Shown here piece by piece: positions 1 through 7,130 of a stretch of 7,673 bases of DNA. Both the position numbers and the translations under genes were made by a program. Numbering within the stretch: position 1 is the stretch's first letter; each line of letters begins with the position of its first letter. The notes under the pieces were generated by a model that worked only from the letters and a program-made list of their open reading frames with translations, searched no databases and was not told where the DNA came from. The stretch covers positions 1 to 7,673 of the forward strand of contig QHVW01000248.1 in the NCBI GenBank assembly GCA_003223675.1. Direction: 5' to 3'. The stretch is from Acidobacteriota bacterium (GTDB lineage Bacteria; Acidobacteriota; Thermoanaerobaculia; Multivoradales; UBA5704).

Positions 1-1
1 C

Positions 2-2782
2 GCCCCCCACCGCTTCCAGACCCCCTTCTATCAGGTCCTGCTCGCCCACGCTCTCGGCTGGGGGACGCTGGCGCTCGCCTCGGGGGTGTGGCTGCTGGCC
101 GTGACGGTGCTGCGTCCCGGGCGATGGCAGAGCTGTGTCGCGTGCGTCCTCGTCGGGCTGACGCTGCTCGCGCTCGCCGGCAGCTTCTTCCAGGTCGGCG
201 CCCTCTCGGGAGGCTTGATCTACAGCCTTCTCGGGTTGGGGACCTTCGCCGCCTGCCTGCTGCCGCGCGGCTGGCAAGCGGGGGCGGACGCGGTCGGCGA
301 CCTGTTCGGGCTCCTCATGGGCCTCTCCGCCACCCTGGTGGGAGCGCTGATGACCGGAGCGCCGTCTCTCTTCACCCGCTTCTTCCAGGGCCCCCGGCAG
401 GGCTACCTCCTGGGATTCGGCCTCGCGTTTCTGCTGATCGGCCCTCCCCTCATCGCCGTGGAGCTCGCTCCGGCGGCGGCCCGGCGGTGGGGCTGGCCCG
501 TCCACGCGCTCGCCGGGATCTTCTTCCAGGTCGGCGCCCTCTCGGGAGGCTTGATCTACAGCCTTCTCGGGTTGGGGACCTTCGCCGCCTGCCTGCTGCC
601 GCGCGGCTGGCAAGCGGGGGCGGACGCGGTCGGCGACCTGTTCGGGCTCCTCATGGGCCTCTCCGCCACCCTGGTGGGAGCGCTGATGACCGGAGCGCCG
701 TCTCTCTTCACCCGCTTCTTCCTGGGCCCCCGGCAGGGCTACCTCCTGGGATTCGGCCTCGCGTTTCTGCTGATCGGCCCTCCCCTCATCGCCGTGGAGC
801 TCGCTCCGGCGGCGGCCCGGCGGTGGGGCTGGCCCGTCCACGCGCTCGCCGGGATCACCTTCGTGGCCTTCGGGCTTCTCGTGCCGCTGCCGGCACAGTC
901 CTGGACGGGGGTGGCCCTCTACATCGGCGGCGGCGCCGCCATCGCCGTCCTCCCCTGGGTGAGCCGGCGGCTGGCGGCGCTCGAGACCTCGGCTCTGCGG
1001 GCCCAGCTCGCCCTGACCCTGGCGATCGCGACCTCGCTCTCCCTCGTCCTGGCGACGGCGGTCGTCACCGCCCAGGAGGAGCGGCTCGCCGAAGCCCAGG
1101 TGACCTCGGCCCAGCAGATCGAGGCGGGGCTGGTGGCGCAGGGCGTCTCCGATTTCATCGAGAGGAACGGCGCCCGCACCGCCACTCTGGCGGTCTCCGC
1201 CGGGCGGTCGCCCATGACCGCCGAGGAGCAGAGAGATCTGCTGGCGGTCTTCCACCGCCTCTATCCCGACGTGGCCGCGCTCCGCACGGTCTCCGCCGAC
1301 GGCCGGGTGATCGCCACCTCGGGGGCCGCGCTGCCGCCGGGCCCCGTGGTCGCCCTCGCCCGCGGAGTGAGCCGGGAGAGCCAGATCGAGATCTCCCCGA
1401 TCCTGGCCGGCGAGCGCTACTACCTCCTGGTCGGAGCTCCCATCCCGGGCGCGGACGGACGGAGCCTCGGCGTGCTGGTGGCCGCGTTCGACGCCCGCCT
1501 GCTGGGGCAGCGGATCACCCGGCCGGGATCGTACGTCTCGCTGGCCGACGGCTTCGGCCGGCCGATCGCCTCGGTGAGCCGGCTGATCGGAGGCGAGACG
1601 GTCTCACCCCTGCCGGCCGACTGGGACCGGACGGTCCGCGCCGGGGGGACGATCGAGCGGAGCCAGGGGGTGGTGGGCTTCGCCGTGATCCCCCGCCTGG
1701 GCTGGGTCGTGGCGGTCGAGCGGCCCCGGGCCTCCGCCCTCGCCGGGGTGCGCCGGGGGCGCGACCTCGCCTTCGGCCTGCTCCTGCTGGTGATCCCCCT
1801 GACCGTGGCCGCCGGCATCTTCGCCTCCCGCCGGATCGCCCGTCCGCTGGGCGACCTGTCGCGCGCCGTGGACGCGATGACGGCCGGCGACCTCGCGGCT
1901 CCGGTCCCGGCCGGCAGCGGCATCGCCGAGGTGGCACGCCTCTCCTCGGCGTTCCAGGAGATGCGGGACCGGCTGGCCGAGCGCACCGCCGAGAGCGAGC
2001 GCCTGGCCGCCGAGCTGCGCGCCCGGGCCGACGCCCTCGCCGAGGCCGACCGCCGCAAGGACGAGTTCCTCGCCATGCTCGCCCACGAGCTGCGCAACCC
2101 CCTCGGCGCGATCGCCAACGCCTCCTATCTGCTGGAGCAGCTCGGGCCCACCGACATCCAGGCGCGGCCGGTCGCCATCGTCCGGCGGCAGGTCCAGCAC
2201 CTCGTGCGCATGGTGGACGACCTGCTCGACGTCTCGCGCATCACCCGCGGCAAGATCGAGCTGCGGCGGCAGCCCCTCGACCTCAACGAGGTCCTCCGGC
2301 ACGCGGCGGACGCCTCCCGGCCGCTGGCCGAGACCCGCGGGCAGACCCTGCGCCTCGAGCTCCCCCCCGAGCCGCTGCCGCTCGACGGCGACGTCACCCG
2401 CCTGGAGCAGGTGTTCACCAACCTCCTGCGCAACGCCGTGAAGTTCACCGACCCCCAGGGCCACATCGAGATCTCGGCCCGGCGGCAGGACGGCGAGGCG
2501 GTGGTGGGCGTGCGGGACGACGGCATCGGCATCGCCGGCGATCTCCTGCCGCGGATCTTCGACCTCTTCGCCCAGGGCGAGCAGGGGCTCGACCGCACCG
2601 GTGCCGGCCTCGGGATCGGCCTCACCCTGGTGCGGAGCCTGGTCGAGATGCACGGCGGGCGCGTCGAGGCCCGCAGCGATGGGCCGGGAGAGGGGAGCGA
2701 ATTCGAGGTGCGGCTGCCCCTCACTCCCCAACCCCTCTCTCCCGGCCCTCCACCCACCCCTGCCGGGGAGAGAGGGGCTTAA
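2..2782 (+). CDS. Membrane sensor histidine kinase (multi-TM sensor, Cache-like, HAMP, HisKA, HATPase), 5' partial
   Basis: Probable two-component sensor kinase that autophosphorylates on histidine and passes phosphate to an unseen response regulator. Residues are numbered from the GTG at 86, but the frame stays open to base 2 with protein-like sequence (HRFQTPFYQVLLAHALGW), so the true start is probably left of the window. Residues 1-290 are hydrophobic multi-pass membrane sequence containing a 112-residue tandem duplication (34-145 and 146-257). A TM helix lies at about 309-328, a probable extracytoplasmic Cache-like sensor at about 330-555, a TM at about 559-579 and HAMP at about 575-635. 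HisKA has the H-box LAHELRNP with phospho-acceptor His667. HATPase has an N-box with Asn783, a G1 box DDGIGI (811-816) and a G2 box GAGLGIGL (839-846). There is no receiver domain. The natural HATPase end is EVRLPL (879); the following 19 residues come from a dispersed repeat. It converges with the sortase gene. Family assignment is secure; the stimulus is unknown. Confidence 0.93.
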   Translation, partial: APHRFQTPFYQVLLAHALGWGTLALASGVWLLAVTVLRPGRWQSCVACVLVGLTLLALAGSFFQVGALSGGLIYSLLGLGTFAACLLPRGWQAGADAVGDLFGLLMGLSATLVGALMTGAPSLFTRFFQGPRQGYLLGFGLAFLLIGPPLIAVELAPAAARRWGWPVHALAGIFFQVGALSGGLIYSLLGLGTFAACLLPRGWQAGADAVGDLFGLLMGLSATLVGALMTGAPSLFTRFFLGPRQGYLLGFGLAFLLIGPPLIAVELAPAAARRWGWPVHALAGITFVAFGLLVPLPAQSWTGVALYIGGGAAIAVLPWVSRRLAALETSALRAQLALTLAIATSLSLVLATAVVTAQEERLAEAQVTSAQQIEAGLVAQGVSDFIERNGARTATLAVSAGRSPMTAEEQRDLLAVFHRLYPDVAALRTVSADGRVIATSGAALPPGPVVALARGVSRESQIEISPILAGERYYLLVGAPIPGADGRSLGVLVAAFDARLLGQRITRPGSYVSLADGFGRPIASVSRLIGGETVSPLPADWDRTVRAGGTIERSQGVVGFAVIPRLGWVVAVERPRASALAGVRRGRDLAFGLLLLVIPLTVAAGIFASRRIARPLGDLSRAVDAMTAGDLAAPVPAGSGIAEVARLSSAFQEMRDRLAERTAESERLAAELRARADALAEADRRKDEFLAMLAHELRNPLGAIANASYLLEQLGPTDIQARPVAIVRRQVQHLVRMVDDLLDVSRITRGKIELRRQPLDLNEVLRHAADASRPLAETRGQTLRLELPPEPLPLDGDVTRLEQVFTNLLRNAVKFTDPQGHIEISARRQDGEAVVGVRDDGIGIAGDLLPRIFDLFAQGEQGLDRTGAGLGIGLTLVRSLVEMHGGRVEARSDGPGEGSEFEVRLPLTPQPLSPGPPPTPAGERGA
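185..520 (+). repeat. Tandem duplication, copy 1 (336 bp, inside kinase)
   Basis: First unit of an exact head-to-tail duplication of 112 codons. The unit starts at FFQVGAL and ends at ALAGI. It differs from copy 2 only at base 387 (A here, T at 723), changing FFQGP to FFLGP. Each unit would supply about three membrane helices. The 12-mer CGCGCTCGCCGG stands before each unit and at the right end of copy 2 (169-180, 505-516, 841-852), so unequal exchange between short direct repeats could have created it. Confidence 0.97.
521..856 (+). repeat. Tandem duplication, copy 2 (336 bp, inside kinase)
   Basis: Second unit, offset by exactly 336 bases from copy 1, with one substitution (T723). It keeps the kinase frame and is followed by unique sequence (TFVAFGLL). 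The near identity implies a very recent event, or an artefact of assembly. Confidence 0.97.
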
Positions 2783-2864
2783 GGCATTCTCAGAGCTGGC
2801 TTTTCTCCCTCTTCTCCCCGGTAGGGTGGGCGGAGGGATGGGAGAAGAGGGCCGGGGTGATGAG
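2718..2864. repeat. Composite hairpin repeat, left copy
   Basis: It consists of module A read on + (2718-2780), a 23-base spacer with a GCATTC core, and module B read on minus (2804-2864). A and B resemble each other (start CCCTCA or CTCATC, pyrimidine-rich arm CCTCTCTCCC or CCTCTTCTCCC, then GGGGAGAGAGGGG or GGGGAGAAGAGGG), so the whole can fold into a long imperfect hairpin and each module can fold alone. It lies between the convergent kinase and sortase genes. It overlaps the kinase 3' end and stops three bases from the sortase stop codon. It may act as a bidirectional terminator or mRNA-stabilising REP-like element. Module A is repeated at 4588-4650 in reverse with 62 of 63 bases identical. 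Confidence 0.85.
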
Positions 2865-2867
2865 GGC

Positions 2868-3551
2868 CTACTCCACCCGCTGAGCGTGGACGATGAACCG
2901 CTTGGGGGCCGACCCCACGTAGTAGAAGGGGTAGCAGGTCACCAGCGTCAGCTCCGGGATGCCCGTGTTGGCCAGCACCTGCGTGTCCTCGGGAGTGACG
3001 ATCTCGGTCTGCTCCACGCGGTACTGGTACGAGCCGTCCAGCGTCTTGAGCCGGATGATGTCATTTTTACGTATGTCTTTGAGACCACGGAAAAAACTGT
3101 CCCGGTGGGCGGCGAGCCCCACGTTGCCGCCGGCTCCGGGCGGCGCGGTCTCCGGGATGTGCCCGACGCCGCGGCGCAGGGTCTTGCTGTCGACCCCCTC
3201 GAGCACGATCGTGGAGATGCCGAGGCGGGGGATCTCGATGCGCCCCACCAGCTCTCCTTCCGCCAGAGGCTTCCGGGCCGGCTCCTGGGGGGTGGCGGAC
3301 CGCGGCTGGAAGCTGCCCAGCGAATCGGTGTCGGCCGCGGACGGCTGGCCCGGCGAGGAGGCGGCCGGCGGCGCCTCCGCGGCCTTGCTCAGGGATTCGT
3401 CCAGGAGCTTGTTCTCCCGGTACTGGTAGTAGGCGGAGTCGATCCAGGAGTAGAGCCAGGTGCCCAGGCAGAGGATGGCCACCGCCAGAAGGATGCGCTC
3501 GAGCCAGATCAGGACGGGCTTCTTGTTCACGGAGATCGCGATACTCTTCAT
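2868..3551 (-). CDS. Class D-like sortase (transpeptidase)
   Basis: Membrane-anchored cysteine transpeptidase that cleaves a sorting signal and links the protein to a surface acceptor. The 227-residue protein has a short cytoplasmic N-terminus, one TM helix at about 14-32, a Pro/Ala/Ser-rich linker (57-95) and the sortase beta-barrel from about residue 100 (VGRIEIPRLGI). The catalytic triad is visible: His149 in GLAAHRDSFFRGL, Cys206 in TLVTCYPF, and Arg218 in SAPKRF. The TLVTCYPFYYVGSAPKRF signature and the type II N-terminal anchor fit class D. The start is ATG at 3551, preceded by a weak GGACC rather than a strong Shine-Dalgarno site, with a terminator-like hairpin just upstream. The gene follows its probable substrate (3624-4244) on the same strand, and class D enzymes such as B. 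anthracis SrtC recognise LPNTA-type signals, close to the LPKTA seen there. Catalytic assignment is strong; the acceptor in the cell envelope is unknown. Confidence 0.94.
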   Translation of the reverse strand: MKSIAISVNKKPVLIWLERILLAVAILCLGTWLYSWIDSAYYQYRENKLLDESLSKAAEAPPAASSPGQPSAADTDSLGSFQPRSATPQEPARKPLAEGELVGRIEIPRLGISTIVLEGVDSKTLRRGVGHIPETAPPGAGGNVGLAAHRDSFFRGLKDIRKNDIIRLKTLDGSYQYRVEQTEIVTPEDTQVLANTGIPELTLVTCYPFYYVGSAPKRFIVHAQRVE

Positions 3552-3555
3552 AGGT

Positions 3556-3593
3556 CCAACACAAAATCACCTGGCGCCGAAGCGCCAGGTGAT
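3556..3593 (-). terminator. Intrinsic terminator or attenuator between substrate and sortase
   Basis: Perfect 12-bp stem (arms 3566-3577 and 3582-3593), capped on the minus strand by a TTCG tetraloop closed by C-G and followed by TTTTGTGTT. It lies 30 bases after the stop codon of the LPKTA protein and 15 bases before the sortase ATG. The T-run is on the minus strand only, so it acts on substrate transcription. Partial read-through would give much substrate and little sortase. Confidence 0.82.
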
Positions 3594-3623
3594 CAGAACG
3601 TCCGGCAATCCGAGGTTCTTCCC

Positions 3624-4244
3624 TCAGGCGTTCCGCTTCGAGTAGACGCGGACGGCGAAGGCCGCGCACAGAGCCAGGAGGCCGGCGAGGGCCACCGTCG
3701 GCAGATCGCTCGCCGTCTTCGGCAGACGCGAGGAAGAGGTTCCGGCCGAGGTGCCGGTCGTGCCGGTGCTGTTGTAGCTGCCGGTCGAGCCGGTCGTACC
3801 GCTGTTGTAGGTGCCGGTCGTGCCACTGTTCGTCGTATCCGTGTTGTTCATCGTGCCAGTGGTCGTGCCGGTCGTGTCGTTGGTCATCGTGCCGGTGGTG
3901 CCGGTCGTCGTCCCGGTGGTGGTGCCGGTCGTGTTGTCCTGCGGGGTCGGGGTCGTGCCGTTGACGCCGGTCGAGGTGCCGGTCTGGTTGTTCATGCTGT
4001 TGGTGCCGGTCGCGCTCTCATTGGCCGAGCCCTCGACCGTCCCGTGCTCCTGATAGGTCCCGTGCTGGTTCGGGGCGCCCTGCTGCATGTTCGAGCCGGG
4101 GTTCTGCAGGTTGTTGTTCGTCTGTCCCGGCTTCGTCTCCTGGGACGGGCCCGGGGCATTCGTGTTCAGGGTGCTCTGCGCGAACAGGGCCGGGGCCGCC
4201 GTGATGGCCAGCGCCGCCGCGAAAGTAAGAATCTGACGCTTCAT
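3624..4244 (-). CDS. LPKTA-type sortase substrate, Thr/Gly-rich surface protein
   Basis: Secreted, cell-surface-anchored protein of 206 residues with no enzymatic domain. It has a signal peptide (MKRQILTF then a hydrophobic run, likely cut after LFA at about 22). An Asn/Gln/Pro-rich segment (24-75) is followed by a low-complexity Thr/Gly/Ser/Asn stalk (78-172) rich in TTGT repeats. The C-terminal sorting signal has LPKTA at 174-178, a hydrophobic span at about 181-199 and a positively charged tail (YSKRNA). The start is ATG at 4244, supported by an AGGAGAGGAG Shine-Dalgarno site; the frame remains open further upstream, but that part does not look like a signal peptide. It lies directly upstream of the sortase, its probable processing enzyme. 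The stalk could project a surface layer or be a glycosylation target; that is inference. Cytoplasmic, secretion and anchoring signals are clear; biological role unknown. Confidence 0.9.
   Translation of the reverse strand: MKRQILTFAAALAITAAPALFAQSTLNTNAPGPSQETKPGQTNNNLQNPGSNMQQGAPNQHGTYQEHGTVEGSANESATGTNSMNNQTGTSTGVNGTTPTPQDNTTGTTTGTTTGTTGTMTNDTTGTTTGTMNNTDTTNSGTTGTYNSGTTGSTGSYNSTGTTGTSAGTSSSRLPKTASDLPTVALAGLLALCAAFAVRVYSKRNA
3735..4010 (-). repeat. Low-complexity coding minisatellite (TTGT-type)
   Basis: Degenerate repetition of units such as GTGCCGGTCGT on the + strand encodes short Thr-Thr-Gly-Thr motifs of the substrate stalk. Such tracts often change length by slippage, so stalk length may vary between strains. 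Units are imperfect and mostly multiples of three, so length change would keep the frame. Confidence 0.7.
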
Positions 4245-4431
4245 ATCGAGCTCCTCTCCTAGGGATGTTTTCGCCTGGAGGACCACCCGATGGGCGCCCT
4301 CCCACTCAACGGTACTGCGGGGGGGAGCTTCGGACCTTCGAAGGTTAACAGCGCGCTCTGCCGAGGTCCCTCGCCCGCTTACCGCCTCTTCACAGCTTGA
4401 TATGGTTGCAACCATGGTGCCAGGTTGGCCT
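4245..4431 (-). promoter_or_regulatory. Upstream region of the LPKTA gene with two palindromes
   Basis: No gene seen. It must hold the promoter of the substrate gene, but I cannot pick convincing -35 and -10 boxes. Two perfect palindromes stand out as possible operator sites: ACCTTCGAAGGT (4334-4345) and ATGGTTGCAACCAT (4402-4415). The Shine-Dalgarno site lies at its left end (about 4250-4262). Confidence 0.4.
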
Positions 4432-4650
4432 CTCATCACCCCGGCCCTCTTCTCCCATCTCTCCCCCACCCTTCCGGGGAGAAGAGGGAGACCGGCCGCG
4501 GAATGCTGTCGTAGGGGCGGCCCTGTGTGGCCGCCCTGAAGCCTGCCGAGAACGAAAACAGGGCGCCCACATAGGGGCGCCCCTACAAAGCCCCTCTCTC
4601 CCCGGCAGGGGTGGGCGGAGGGCCGGGAGAGAGGGGTTGGGGAGTGAGGG
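4432..4650. repeat. Composite hairpin repeat, right copy (inverted, interrupted)
   Basis: Module B read on + (4432-4491), a spacer, then module A read on minus (4588-4650): the inverted image of the copy at 2718-2864. Module A matches its left partner at 62 of 63 bases; module B is more diverged, mainly in its centre. The spacer is about 96 bases rather than 23. Removing the 76-bp palindromic element leaves about 20 bases that still carry GCATTC when reversed, as in the left copy. It starts three bases after the stop of the RskA fragment. Confidence 0.85.
4511..4586. mobile_element. Small palindromic (MITE-like) element nested in repeat
   Basis: 76 bases beginning GTAGGGGCG and ending CGCCCCTAC, with further internal dyads (GGCGGCC-type left half, GGCGCCC-type right half). 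It has no coding capacity. It sits inside the spacer of the composite repeat, which in the other copy lacks it, so it looks like a later insertion. No clear target-site duplication is visible. Confidence 0.6.
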
Positions 4651-4652
4651 AC

Positions 4653-4799
4653 CTAGCCTTTGAGCACCATCGCCCCCGTCGGCTGCGGCACCCCGCCGCG
4701 CGGCTCGATCGTCACCGCCCAGGCCTGGATCTGGCCGGCGTCGGTGACCCGCTCCACCCGGACCGTGCCGGTGCCGCGGGGATCGACGGCGAAGGTCCC
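4653..4799 (-). pseudogene. 3' fragment of an RskA-type anti-sigma factor
   Basis: Read in a different frame from ettA, this stretch gives 48 residues ending at TAG (4653-4655). They run from GTFAVDPRGTG through AWAVTIEPRGGVPQPTG to the C-terminus MVLKG. The pattern of AVTIEP, GGVPQPTG and a short hydrophobic end is the usual C-terminus of the periplasmic RskA domain of anti-sigma-K-like factors, which bind and release ECF sigma factors. Everything upstream (the sigma-binding zinc-finger region, TM helix and most of the RskA domain) is absent and replaced by ettA sequence. There is no start codon or Shine-Dalgarno site, so it is a remnant. The family call rests on recognition of a short C-terminal motif. 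Confidence 0.72.
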
Positions 4800-6210
<1,411 letters not shown>

Positions 6211-6275
6211 AGGGCTCCTATCTTGACTCCCTGAAAGCGGTGCTCCTGGAATCGGGGTAGAAAAGGCAACAGGGC

Positions 6276-6294
6276 GCTACCGGTAGCCATTGTA
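6276..6294 (-). promoter_or_regulatory. Candidate ettA promoter -10 with overlapping palindrome
   Basis: On the minus strand TACAAT (6294-6289) is a good sigma-70 -10 box, with a leader of about 70 bases to the ettA ATG. The perfect palindrome GCTACCGGTAGC (6276-6287) lies at the expected start site, as an operator would. No good -35 is seen at 16-18 bases. Confidence 0.35.
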
Positions 6295-6345
6295 CCCCAG
6301 GCGGGGCGTCCAGGGATTGGCAGCGTCGGCGGCCACCCGGGAGCC

Positions 6346-6391
6346 CGCCCGCAGGGCGGAATTTGCTCAGCCTGGGGTGTCAACCCCAGGC
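6346..6391. other. Two hairpins in the gap between the thioredoxin-like gene and ettA
   Basis: The 255-base gap (6211-6465) holds no gene. Besides the candidate promoter it has a perfect 9-bp hairpin (arms 6370-6378 and 6383-6391, arm GCCTGGGGT). Just left of it is a 6-bp CCGCCC/GGGCGG hairpin with a 3-base loop. Neither has a proper T-run on the minus strand, so they are at best weak or factor-dependent terminators for the upstream thioredoxin-like gene. Confidence 0.5.
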
Positions 6392-6465
6392 GCAGTGGAG
6401 AGGGACCGAGGGTGAGGCTTCGGAGGGCAGGGCGCCCCAGAGGGCATTGGAGCCCTGCGCCGCGC

Positions 6466-7032
6466 TCACCCGGCCCAGACCGAAGCCTTCTTCGCCCAGG
6501 TGCTGTCCGCGAAGCGCGTCTTGAAGGCCTGGCCGGTCTCGGCCAGCGCGCCGGGCTCTCCGGTCGCCTTGTACTTCGAGACGCCCGCCCAGTAGAGCGC
6601 CTCGGGCGCCACCTCGCCCGCCGCGGGATCGTCCGCCAGCTCGCGATAGAGGCGCTCGGCCCGGGACCAGTCGCCGACGGCCCTGGCCTCGTGGGCCAGA
6701 CCGAGCCGCAGCTGGGCCAGGAAATCGGGCGCGGGCAGATAGCCCTCGAAGCGATACCGCTCAGTACCGCTCGGATCGAGGAGAAGGACGGTCGGCGTCC
6801 ACTGCACGCCGAAACGCTCGAACGCCTCGCCTTGCTCCTTCACGTGAGCCCGGTCGGGAATGAAATTCTGCGTGATGAAGGTCGCGACTTTGGGATCGGG
6901 GTAGACCTCGGCTTCCAGCCGAGCGCATGCCCCTCACATCGGGGCGGCGGTGAAGTCGAGGAGCAACGGCTTGCCGGCCTGGCTCGCCTCACGAAGCGCC
7001 GCGTCGATATCTCGCTGCCAGTTGATTTCCAT
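6466..7032 (-). CDS. Putative UxxC selenoprotein: thioredoxin-fold protein with TPR-like C-terminus
   Basis: Probable thiol/selenol oxidoreductase of 188 residues. The start is ATG at 7032 with a strong AAGGAGG site six bases upstream. Order: KPLLLDFTAAPM (21-32), TGA codon at 6936-6934 as residue 33, then GAC (34-36), giving UGAC where thioredoxins have CxxC. Next come a helix (ARLEAEVYPDPKVATF), a strand and VQWTPTVLLLDPSG with the cis-proline at 80. From about 105 to 185 is a helical TPR-like region (GDWSRAERLYRELADD, APEALYWAGVSKY, TWAKKASVW). Reading frame and similarity continue unbroken across the TGA to a normal stop at 6466-6468 (also TGA). No signal peptide, so cytoplasmic. A hairpin resembling a bacterial SECIS begins directly after the TGA. 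It appears to be transcribed alone. The alternative is a nonsense mutation of a TGC/TGT cysteine codon in a pseudogene, but the rest is undamaged. The family call is strong; selenocysteine is inferred, and selA/B/C/D are not in view. Confidence 0.8.
6898..6933 (-). promoter_or_regulatory. Candidate bacterial SECIS element
   Basis: Directly 3' of the in-frame TGA, the minus strand reads GGGG, six bases, a perfect 7-bp stem (CTCGGCT with AGCCGAG), loop GGA, five bases, CCCC. The lower four G-C pairs (6933-6930 with 6901-6898) and partial pairing between make one 36-base hairpin. The apical loop begins 17 bases after the TGA and has G in its first two positions, matching the known rules for bacterial SECIS elements (loop about 16-37 bases from UGA, small G-containing loop) bound by SelB. 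Confidence 0.65.
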
Positions 7033-7057
7033 CGGGGCCTCCTTGGGGTTCAGCGGA

Positions 7058-7077
7058 CGGGAGCGCCCATGCTCCCG
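7058..7077 (-). promoter_or_regulatory. Hairpin in the leader of the thioredoxin-like gene
   Basis: Perfect 7-bp inverted repeat (CGGGAGC / GCTCCCG) with a 6-base loop, about 10 bases upstream of the AAGGAGG ribosome-binding site of the gene starting at 7032. It could be an operator or a 5' stabilising stem; there is no T-run, so it is not an intrinsic terminator. Confidence 0.4.
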
Positions 7078-7130
7078 AGCGGTTCCTTGACGGAGCAGCA
7101 ATTCACGTGCCGACAAATCCGCGCCTGGGG

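Noticed and set aside
1..180. Leading 60 residues as the end of a different gene (for example a permease) fused to the kinase
   Set aside because: The frame is open and hydrophobic throughout, but nothing marks a boundary, so it is treated as the kinase N-terminal membrane region.
88..2883. Second long + frame (931 codons) over the kinase
   Set aside because: Arg/Gly/Pro-rich shadow frame; kinase motifs are all in the other frame.
3735..4010. CRISPR-like array
   Set aside because: Repeats are short, degenerate and coding, without unique spacers of constant length.
2601..4262. Long + strand open frame (553 codons) across the sortase and substrate genes
   Set aside because: It is antisense to two well-supported genes, runs through the repeats and has no recognisable domain; high GC leaves many empty long frames.
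2718..4650. Insertion sequence or transposon
   Set aside because: No transposase or integrase is encoded between or beside the inverted repeats, so only a repeat-bracketed module is claimed.
4390..4799. C-terminal tail of the ABC-F frame as a real protein extension
   Set aside because: It reads RskA sequence out of frame and then the dispersed repeats, giving Arg/Gly- and Pro-rich peptide without similarity.
6934..7116. Separate 60-residue gene ending at the TGA
   Set aside because: The start at 7116 precedes the real ribosome-binding site, and the protein is the front half of the thioredoxin-like gene read through the TGA.
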